Made by a program: the position numbers and the translations under genes. A DNA stretch of 5,182 nucleotides, from positions 1 through 5,182 of the forward strand of contig CAMYBO010000098.1 of assembly GCA_947254045.1 (NCBI GenBank), given 5' to 3'. The first letter of the stretch is position 1. The number at the start of each line of letters is the position of its first letter. This stretch comes from an uncultured Granulicatella sp. (GTDB taxonomy: Bacteria; Bacillota; Bacilli; Lactobacillales; Aerococcaceae). Below the pieces are notes generated by a model. The model worked only from the letters and a program-made list of their open reading frames with translations. It was not told the DNA's origin and did no database searches. Positions 1-5,131 of this stretch are shown piece by piece.

Positions 1-55
1 GCTCTATCTATATGAAAGTGTGGTTCTTTTTTCATCATTACAGGGGAAATTCAAC

Positions 56-529
56 ATGGCTGAAGTAGAAAGTTTCACATTAGATCATAATAAGGTCATT
101 GCACCTTAAGTGAGATTAATTTCAAACGAATATGGTAAAAAAGGAGATGTCATTTCGAATGATGATATTCGCTTTTTACAACCCAATAAACAAGAAATGC
201 CGACTGGAGGCATTCATACGTTTGAACACTTGCTGGCAGATTTATTCCGTGATCGTATCGATGGCATTATCGATATTTCACTGTTCAGTTGTCGGACAGG
301 ATTCCATTTGATTGTGTGGGAAGAACGTTCTCCAGAAGATATCGCTCGTGCATTGAAATCAACTTTAGAACAAATTGTTGAAAAGATTCAATTTGAAGAT
401 ATTCAAGGTATTTCTGCTGTTCAATGCGGAAATTATCGAGATCACTCTTTATTTGGAGCAAAAGAATATGCAAAACAAGTATTAGAGCAAGGGATCAGTA
501 TTGATCCATTTGAACGTAAAGTGATTTAA
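56..529 (+). pseudogene. luxS: luxS, S-ribosylhomocysteine lyase, interrupted by an in-frame stop at codon 18
   Basis: LuxS cleaves S-ribosylhomocysteine to homocysteine and DPD, the AI-2 precursor; it is a cytosolic metal-dependent homodimer. Read from ATG 56, which has AGGGGA at 42-47 in front, the frame is 157 codons, the usual LuxS length. It opens with the family N-terminus (VESFTLDH) and then meets TAA at 107-109, where relatives have Tyr in the APYVR motif. Beyond the stop the frame is open to 529 and keeps Arg39, the metal site His54-x-x-Glu57-His58, the catalytic Cys79 in a CRTGFH motif and the third metal ligand Cys124. A GTG directly follows the stop (110-112) and could restart translation, but it has no good ribosome binding site. 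The product would lack Ser6 and His11, which are known to line the LuxS active site. Pro and Gly just before the catalytic Cys are replaced by Leu and Ser. I read this as a recently inactivated gene; a sequencing error at the stop is the alternative. Confidence 0.9.
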
Positions 530-539
530 TATCGTTTAT

Positions 540-548
540 TGATACAAT
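540..548 (+). promoter_or_regulatory. Possible extended -10 element ahead of metQ
   Basis: TG-A-TACAAT at 540-548 fits the extended -10 pattern TGnTATAAT with one mismatch, 29 bases before the metQ start. No convincing -35 lies 16-18 bases upstream, where the end of luxS sits. It could give metQ-pfs a promoter independent of luxS. In AT-rich DNA such matches occur by chance, so this is tentative. Confidence 0.25.
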
Positions 549-577
549 GATTAGTAACACCTAGGGAGGATTTCCAT

Positions 578-1456
578 ATGAACTTAAAAACTATTACTAA
601 ATCTTTATTTGCACTTTCTACAGTTGCTTGCAGTAATCAAACTACATCAAACTCAACAACTACTAATTCAAAATCTTCAAATACAGAATTGAAAACAGTC
701 AAAGTTACTTCTGTGGGTTCTGATGCTGAAATTTGGAGACATATTGCTGAAATAGATCAAGCGAAAATAGCAGGATTAAAAATAGAAGTTGAAGAACTAA
801 ATGGTGGCGTGCCATTAAACCAAGCAGTTGCAGAAGGTTCTGTAGATGCGAATGCCTTCCAATCCATTGGATATTTACAAGGTTTTAACGAATCAAATAG
901 TTCTAAACTAACACCAATTGGAACAACTTATATCGAACCAATGGGACTTTACTCTAAAAAAGTAAAATCATTAAATGACTTACCAAATGGTGCTAAAATT
1001 GCGATTCCAGATAATCTTTATAATACAACACGTGCGCTTCGTTTATTAGAAACAGCTGGACTAATTAAATTATCAGCAGATTTCAAAGAAGGTACAGGAA
1101 CTCCAAGTGATATCGTAGAAAATAAGAAAAACTTTGAATTTTTATTAATTGATGATACTACAAGTGTTCGTGTATTAGATGATGCAGATTTAATTGCAAT
1201 TGGAAATACAATTGCGCTTGAAGATGGATTAAATGTATTAAAAGATGCTTTATTCTACGAAAAATCAGATGCCTCTACGATTACAAGTATCAATGTTATC
1301 GTTGTGAAGAGTGGAAATGAATCCAATGAAGATTATAAGAAATTAGTAGAGTTATATCATGATGCAGATGTTCAAAAATTCATCTCAGATAAATTCCAAG
1401 GAACAAAAGTAGAAGTAAAAAAACTATTTCTGAAGTGTGGGGTAAATAATCGATGA
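578..1456 (+). CDS. metQ: NlpA/MetQ-family substrate-binding protein with probable C-terminal frameshift and weak lipobox
   Basis: This is a substrate-binding protein of the NlpA/MetQ family (Lipoprotein_9), which delivers methionine or related amino acids to a MetNI-type ABC importer. The start ATG 578 follows GGGAGGA (564-570) at 7 bases. Residues 1-17 form a short signal peptide ending in STVA-Cys18, then a Ser/Thr/Asn-rich linker (19-37) and the binding domain (about 40-282). Family signatures are VGSDAEIW (46-53), DANAFQS (90-96), EPMGLYSKK (120-128), ALRLLETAGLIKL (153-165) and GNTIAL (209-214); Asn210 aligns with a ligand-contacting Asn in MetQ. Two oddities: Thr stands where lipoboxes need Leu or a similar residue at -3, and after Lys282 the reading frame leaves the family pattern. 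The other frame at 1426-1449 reads ISEVWGK-stop, a typical MetQ end, so one base seems lost around 1417-1425 (a run of seven A). As written it ends at TGA 1454-1456, overlapping pfs. No metN or metI lies in the window. Family call firm; methionine as ligand inferred. Confidence 0.85.
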   Translation: MNLKTITKSLFALSTVACSNQTTSNSTTTNSKSSNTELKTVKVTSVGSDAEIWRHIAEIDQAKIAGLKIEVEELNGGVPLNQAVAEGSVDANAFQSIGYLQGFNESNSSKLTPIGTTYIEPMGLYSKKVKSLNDLPNGAKIAIPDNLYNTTRALRLLETAGLIKLSADFKEGTGTPSDIVENKKNFEFLLIDDTTSVRVLDDADLIAIGNTIALEDGLNVLKDALFYEKSDASTITSINVIVVKSGNESNEDYKKLVELYHDADVQKFISDKFQGTKVEVKKLFLKCGVNNR

Positions 1457-2142
1457 AAATTGCGATTGTTGCTGCAATGAAAGAAGAGCTTCATCCATTT
1501 GAAGAACACTACGTACCAAAAAAAGAAGTTTTTTCAAAAGGTCCGATTCGAATTCTTGAAGTTCATGAGAATCTCTATCTTGTTCAATCCGGTATTGGAA
1601 AAGCGAATGCTGCAGCTACAGTAGCTTGGCTTTGCGATAAAGTTCAACCGGATTTGATTATTAACACTGGAACAACGGGTAGTTTTAATGAAGATTTTGC
1701 ACTTGCAGATGTTATTGTTTCAACAAAATTTGGATATAGTGATGTGGATGCGACAGGTTTTGATTATGCATGGGGGCAAGTTCCACAAATGCCAGAATTT
1801 TATCCAGTGGATAAAGCGTTGAACGAAAAAGTTGTTCGCATTTTACAGGAGCGTATTACGGAATTTGGGATTCATAATGGCTTTATAGCGACGAGTGATT
1901 CTTTCATGAGTTCGATTGAGACGGTACAAAACATCCGTAAACATTTACCGGATATTGTGGCAAGTGATATGGAATCAACTCCATTAGCACAAATTGCTTA
2001 TTTCTATGATATTCCCGTGTTGAATGTTCGTGGGATAAGTGATCATGTTGGTGGGGAAGCTCCAGATACATTTGAAGCAACGCTTGAATTAGCTTCAAAA
2101 CATGCATTTGAAGCAGTTTGTACTCTTGTGGAAGAGTTGTAG
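1453..2142 (+). CDS. mtnN: 5'-methylthioadenosine/S-adenosylhomocysteine nucleosidase (MTAN, Pfs)
   Basis: MTAN (also called pfs) hydrolyses S-adenosylhomocysteine to adenine and S-ribosylhomocysteine, and methylthioadenosine to adenine and methylthioribose, in the cytosol. Its first product is the LuxS substrate. The 229 residues match the usual family length and sit in register with E. coli MTAN: Glu12 in AAMKEEL, the SGIGK motif (46-50), NTGTTG (71-76), Met173 and Glu174 in SDMES, and Asp197 in RGISD. The three acidic residues central to catalysis and ribose binding (Glu12, Glu174, Asp197) are present. Divergence from the E. coli type includes NTGTTG for NTGSAG, SDMES for VEMEA, and Ser for the usual His before DVD in YSDVDAT (95-101); this looks like lineage variation rather than decay. 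There is only a GGGG (1438-1441) well upstream as ribosome binding site, so translation is probably coupled to the end of metQ, whose TGA overlaps the ATG. Two TAG codons in tandem (2140-2145) end the gene, followed by a terminator. Confidence 0.93.
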   Translation: MKIAIVAAMKEELHPFEEHYVPKKEVFSKGPIRILEVHENLYLVQSGIGKANAAATVAWLCDKVQPDLIINTGTTGSFNEDFALADVIVSTKFGYSDVDATGFDYAWGQVPQMPEFYPVDKALNEKVVRILQERITEFGIHNGFIATSDSFMSSIETVQNIRKHLPDIVASDMESTPLAQIAYFYDIPVLNVRGISDHVGGEAPDTFEATLELASKHAFEAVCTLVEEL

Positions 2143-2162
2143 TAGGATGATGAATACAAAGT

Positions 2163-2211
2163 AAAAAAGTTATGCTCATTTTAGTTAATTAAAATGGGCA
2201 TAGCTTTTTTT
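2163..2211 (+). terminator. Intrinsic terminator after pfs, possibly bidirectional
   Basis: Arms 2168-2183 and 2190-2205 pair over 16 positions (two of them G-U) around a six-base loop (GTTAAT), and a T run follows (2205-2211). A run of A at 2163-2168 precedes the stem, so the complement also has a T tail and the hairpin could stop transcription from both sides. It separates the luxS-metQ-pfs unit from the transporter operon. A second, weaker hairpin overlaps its tail: AGCTTTT (2202-2208) with AAAAGCT (2217-2223), followed by TTTTT (2224-2228). Confidence 0.92.
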
Positions 2212-2352
2212 ATTTTAAAAGCTTTTTTGAAGTAAGCATATATTTAGTAATTTTATGCTTTGAATGGAATCTAATACATAAGTTTTGTGTCTGATAAAAA
2301 ACGGATGAGACTTTAGAATAATAACTATAGATAGAGACGATATAGTTTTTTG

Positions 2353-2369
2353 CGAACAATCCCGAACAA
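2353..2369 (+). repeat. Two CGAACAA direct repeats 10 bp apart; candidate PurR-type operator
   Basis: CGAACAA occurs at 2353-2359 and again at 2363-2369, a period of 10 bp or about one helix turn. A third copy lies at 2445-2451 in the leader. The core CGAAC and its flanks resemble the PurBox recognised by PurR in Firmicutes (AWWWCCGAACWWT): the second copy with its flanks matches 11 of 13 positions and so does the first. The pair lies about 70-87 bases upstream of the predicted transcription start, a location suited to activation, as described for PurR of Lactococcus. ACGATAT (2337-2343) and ATATCGT (2378-2384) flank it as an inverted repeat. That it is a regulatory site is inference. Confidence 0.45.
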
Positions 2370-2404
2370 GTTTTGAAATATCGTATGGTTTTTTTATATT
2401 TTTA

Positions 2405-2432
2405 TTGATTTTTTTAAAATAAATAGTATAAT
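2405..2432 (+). promoter_or_regulatory. Sigma-A-type promoter of the ABC transporter operon
   Basis: TTGATT (2405-2410) and a perfect TATAAT (2427-2432) are separated by 16 bases. Transcription would start near 2439-2440, leaving a leader of about 23 bases that contains the third CGAACAA copy (2445-2451) directly overlapping the AAGGAG ribosome binding site (2450-2455). A protein bound at that copy could block both transcription and ribosome access. Confidence 0.8.
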
Positions 2433-2462
2433 TTGAATTAAACACGAACAAGGAGATGCTTT

Positions 2463-3299
2463 ATGAGAAATAATGTTCGATATATATTGATATTCCCAGG
2501 AGTAGTACTGTTATGTTTCTTTTTAGTGCTTCCTTTACTTTCTAGTCTTATTCCAACATTTTTTCCGAGAAATAGTTTTTCATTTCAGCTTTATAGTGAA
2601 TTTTTTAAAGATTCTTATTTTATGAGAGTATTATGGCGTACATTAGTAAATTCTTTTTTTGTAACACTGATATGTGCAGTGTTGGGATTGCCTGTATCTT
2701 ATGTTATATCTGGAGTGTCTAAGAAATGGAAAGGTATTTTAATAGCATTAACATTATTCCCGTTGTTAACGAACTCGGTTATACGAAGTTTTGCATGGAT
2801 TACAATACTTGGTAAAAACGGTGTTATTAATACTTTGTTGATGCAATGGGGAATTATAAAAGAACCGATAACGCTATTATATACAGATTTTGCTATCATT
2901 ATTGGTTCAGTATATTTATTCTTACCTACAATGATAATGACACTCATCGGTGTTCTAGAAAATATTGATGATGATATTCTTGAGGCAGCTTCAACACTGG
3001 GGCTAAGTCCTATAAAGATATTTTTAAAAATTATTTTCCCTCTATCATTACCTGGGATGTTTGTAGGAAGTGTTCTTGTGTTTACTGGTACGCTTACAGC
3101 TTACACGACTCCCCAATTACTTGGAGGAAATAAAAAAATGATGTTGGCAACACTTCTATATCAAAGAGCTACAACTCTTGGAGATTGGACAAGTGCTAGT
3201 ATAATTGCTTTAGTAATGATTGTGATTACATTTATAGTGATGAAGGGATTTAACTTATTGGCAAAATCTATGGATAAGAGAGGTGGAGATATTGCGTAA
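2463..3299 (+). CDS. ABC transporter permease, PotB-like (spermidine/putrescine-type, POPT family)
   Basis: This is the first of two inner permeases of an ABC importer of the polyamine/phosphonate/iron type. The start ATG 2463 follows AAGGAG at 7 bases. The 278 residues hold about six membrane segments, roughly at 7-30, 60-84, 91-114, 140-165, 195-217 and 243-262. Between segments 4 and 5 lies the cytoplasmic EAA loop that docks on the ATPase: Glu174-Ala-Ala, Gly180, then Pro197. TPQLLGG (216-222) is typical of PotB-like permeases. It is the first gene of the operon after the promoter at 2405-2432 and overlaps the start of permease 2. The family (COG1176-like) includes carriers for spermidine/putrescine, 2-aminoethylphosphonate and others, and the sequence does not decide which; no gene symbol is given for that reason. 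Family call firm, substrate unknown. Confidence 0.92.
   Translation: MRNNVRYILIFPGVVLLCFFLVLPLLSSLIPTFFPRNSFSFQLYSEFFKDSYFMRVLWRTLVNSFFVTLICAVLGLPVSYVISGVSKKWKGILIALTLFPLLTNSVIRSFAWITILGKNGVINTLLMQWGIIKEPITLLYTDFAIIIGSVYLFLPTMIMTLIGVLENIDDDILEAASTLGLSPIKIFLKIIFPLSLPGMFVGSVLVFTGTLTAYTTPQLLGGNKKMMLATLLYQRATTLGDWTSASIIALVMIVITFIVMKGFNLLAKSMDKRGGDIA
3281..3288 (+). promoter_or_regulatory. Ribosome binding site deciding a TTG start for permease 2
   Basis: AGGTGGAG sits 3-5 bases before TTG 3292 and is the only good site near the 5' end of permease 2. An upstream in-frame GTG (3283) lies inside this site and so cannot use it, and has no purine-rich site of its own at the right distance. The downstream ATG pair at 3316 lacks a site. 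TTG 3292 is therefore the most likely start. Confidence 0.65.
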
Positions 3300-4071
3300 A
3301 AATAAATGGCTAACGATGATGGCGATTGTAGTGTTCTTATTCTTATTCTTGCCACTCATTATTATTTTGGTAACATCTTTTGGGACAGAGGCGATTATTA
3401 CTTTTCCGATTAAAGGGTTTACGATTGATTGGTATATTATGGCACTAACTTCAAAAGCATTTATGTCGAGCTTACAATTGAGTTTGATTATAGGAGTTGT
3501 AGCAACGCTAATTGCATTAATTGTAGGTATTCCATCAGCATATGTACTATCGAGAGACCGTTTTAAAGGAAAAAAGTTTTTAAATACTTTTTTCTTATCA
3601 CCAACATTGATTCCAGGGATTGTTGTAGGATATTCGATTTTTCAAATGATTGTAGTAAATTTGAGATTACCTATTGTTCCTGGACTAATAATAGGACATT
3701 TCCTTATTAGTGTTCCGTATGTGATTAGAGTGGTTGGTTCCAGTATGGAACAAGTTGATGTATCGATTGAAGAAGCGGCTTGGACACTTGGATGTACTAA
3801 GAAGCGTGCGTTTGTAACAGTGTTATTACCAAATATTGTCTCGGGAATTTTTGCTGCATTCATGTTGGCATTTGTAAACTCATTTAATAATGTTCCAGTT
3901 TCAATGTTTTTATCGGGTCCGGGGGTTACAATGTTACCTACGACTTTATTAAGTTATATGGAATTTAATTATGATCCGTCAGTATCAGCACTCTCAGTTA
4001 TTCTCATGTTTGTCACAATAGGAGTTATGATTGTAATTGAGAAAACTACAGGATTAGCATCTGTTTCATAA
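3292..4071 (+). CDS. ABC transporter permease, PotC-like (POPT family)
   Basis: Second permease of the importer, which would form a heterodimer with the upstream permease. From TTG 3292 it has 259 residues and begins MRKNKW, a normal positively charged cytoplasmic start; the reading overlaps the previous gene by 8 bases, which suggests coupled translation. About six membrane segments are seen, roughly at 7-28, 60-85, 99-121, 130-150, 181-202 and 232-250. The EAA loop reads EAAWTLG (161-167) and ends at Pro180. The stretch after segment 5 (NNVPVSMFLSGPG, about 199-211) is typical of COG1177-type permeases. The stop TAA (4069-4071) lies inside the ribosome binding site of the ATPase gene. An alternative GTG start at 3283 would add three residues. 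Family call firm; substrate unknown. Confidence 0.9.
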   Translation: MRKNKWLTMMAIVVFLFLFLPLIIILVTSFGTEAIITFPIKGFTIDWYIMALTSKAFMSSLQLSLIIGVVATLIALIVGIPSAYVLSRDRFKGKKFLNTFFLSPTLIPGIVVGYSIFQMIVVNLRLPIVPGLIIGHFLISVPYVIRVVGSSMEQVDVSIEEAAWTLGCTKKRAFVTVLLPNIVSGIFAAFMLAFVNSFNNVPVSMFLSGPGVTMLPTTLLSYMEFNYDPSVSALSVILMFVTIGVMIVIEKTTGLASVS

Positions 4072-4081
4072 GGAGAGAATT

Positions 4082-5104
4082 ATGTCTTTTGTAAAATTAA
4101 GTAATGTTAATATGATTTATGATAAACAGCATCATATTTTAAAAGATTTGAATTTATCAATAAACAAAGGGGAGTTAGTTTCTTTGTTGGGGCCAAGTGG
4201 TTGTGGTAAGACAACAACACTTCGTATTGTAGCCGGCCTACTTCAACAAAATAGTGGAGAGTTTGAACTTGATGGAGTTGATATGACAAATATCCCAGTC
4301 CATCTTAGACAATTTGGGATGGTTTTTCAAAGTTATGCGTTATTTCCTCATTTGACTGTTGCAGAAAATGTGGGATTTGGATTAAAAGTTCGTAAAGAAA
4401 GAAAAGAAATTATTGATGAAAAAGTAACTCGTATGCTTGAAGTTTGTGGACTTGAAAAACTAGATTCTCGTTATCCTAAACAACTTTCAGGAGGCCAACG
4501 TCAAAGGGTAGCACTTGCACGCGCATTGATTATTGAACCAAAATTACTTTTACTAGATGAACCACTCAGTAATTTAGATGCAAAATTGCGATTGCAAATG
4601 CGTTTAGAAATCAAGAGAATTCAACAACAATTTAAAATTACAACGTTATTTGTGACACATGATCAAGAAGAGTGTTTTTCTATTTCAGATAAAGTAGCTG
4701 TGATGAACAATGGAATTATTGAACAATACGGAACCCCAGAGGAAATATATAAACGTCCAAAAACGGAATTTGTAGCACGATTTATAGGATTTGAAAACTT
4801 TATTACAGCAACAGTTCAAGATAATAATCATGTACAAATTTCTAATGGGATTACTATTGAAACAGAATCTCATGGAAAAAAAGGAGATGTAATGATAACA
4901 ATTCGACCTGATTATATTGAAATTGGTTCAGAGGAAAAGGGAGATATTTTGGGTAAAGTAATGGTACGAACTTTCCTCGGTAAAGCGTATCAATATGAAG
5001 TGCAAACAGATGTTGGTATTCTTTTAGTGAATAGTCCTAGTAGTATTGAAATTGGGACACCTATTTCACTTAAACTTCCAGCTAAGCACATTATTGTTTT
5101 ATAA
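4082..5104 (+). CDS. ABC transporter ATP-binding protein, PotA/POPT type with TOBE domain
   Basis: The cytoplasmic ATPase powers import through the two permeases just upstream. The start ATG 4082 follows AAGGAGAG (4070-4077). All ABC motifs are intact: Walker A GPSGCGKTT (37-45), Q-loop Gln83 in VFQSYALFPHLTV, signature LSGGQRQR (135-142), Walker B LLLLDEP (155-161), D-loop SNLDA (163-167) and H-loop His193. Residues from about 240 to 340 form a TOBE domain, with IRPDYIEI (274-281) and GKVMVRTFLGKAYQYEV (291-307). The 340-residue length fits COG3842 members, slightly shorter than E. coli PotA. Around Gln83 it reads FGMVFQSYALFPHLTVAENVGFG, which I recall as nearer the wider POPT group (phosphonate, iron, polyamine) than classical PotA, so a polyamine assignment is not secure. 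A good internal ribosome binding site (AAGGAG 4881-4886) precedes in-frame ATG 4892 (Met271). The next gene begins 27 bases later. Confidence 0.95.
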   Translation: MSFVKLSNVNMIYDKQHHILKDLNLSINKGELVSLLGPSGCGKTTTLRIVAGLLQQNSGEFELDGVDMTNIPVHLRQFGMVFQSYALFPHLTVAENVGFGLKVRKERKEIIDEKVTRMLEVCGLEKLDSRYPKQLSGGQRQRVALARALIIEPKLLLLDEPLSNLDAKLRLQMRLEIKRIQQQFKITTLFVTHDQEECFSISDKVAVMNNGIIEQYGTPEEIYKRPKTEFVARFIGFENFITATVQDNNHVQISNGITIETESHGKKGDVMITIRPDYIEIGSEEKGDILGKVMVRTFLGKAYQYEVQTDVGILLVNSPSSIEIGTPISLKLPAKHIIVL

Positions 5105-5131
5105 AAATAAAATTTTAAGGAGAGATAATAA

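Larger units (their letters stand above)
2212..2462. other. Non-coding interval with promoter region of the transporter operon
   Basis: No credible gene lies here; the only long frame, on the minus strand, starts at TTG, has no ribosome binding site and reads like AT-rich noise. The stretch holds a secondary hairpin next to the terminator, a weak inverted repeat (AAGCATA 2234-2240 with TATGCTT 2254-2260), the CGAACAA repeats, the promoter at 2405-2432 and the AAGGAG site (2450-2455) of permease 1. I recognise no riboswitch or other structured RNA class. Confidence 0.75.

Noticed and set aside
12..35. Inverted repeat ATGAAA/TTTCAT upstream of luxS as the end of a riboswitch or attenuator
   Set aside because: Only six AT-rich pairs, and the window starts too close to see any upstream structure.
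137..150. Shared stretch (A-run followed by GGAGATGT) in luxS (137-150) and in the ATPase gene (4876-4890)
   Set aside because: Both encode Gly-Lys-Lys-Gly-Asp-Val in unrelated proteins; coincidence of codon choice rather than a repeat element.
1453..2142. pfs as a further decaying gene because of SDMES and NTGTTG motifs
   Set aside because: Full length, correct register, and Glu12, Met173, Glu174 and Asp197 are all present; the changes look like lineage variation.
1904..2179. Minus-strand open frame of 91 codons opposite the end of pfs
   Set aside because: It lies opposite a well-supported gene, has low-complexity His/Leu-rich content and shows no family features; it is a shadow frame.
2234..2260. 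Inverted repeat AAGCATA/TATGCTT
   Set aside because: Seven-base AT-rich stem with a 13-base loop and no T run on either strand; likely chance or at most a weak hairpin.
2285..2319. Second promoter with TAGAAT at 2314-2319
   Set aside because: The only TTG-type -35 candidate (TTGTGT 2285-2290) is 23 bases away, which is too far, and there is no match at 16-18 bases.
2215..2451. Minus-strand open frame of 78 codons in the intergenic region
   Set aside because: It starts at TTG, has no ribosome binding site, its Lys/Ile/Asn/Ser-rich content is what random AT-rich DNA encodes, and it runs through the promoter of the transporter.
2699..2947. Minus-strand frames opposite the permeases and ATPase (also 3161-3355, 3642-3863, 4107-4289, 4685-4873)
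   Set aside because: All are opposite genes with clear family motifs, are short and have no recognisable domain.
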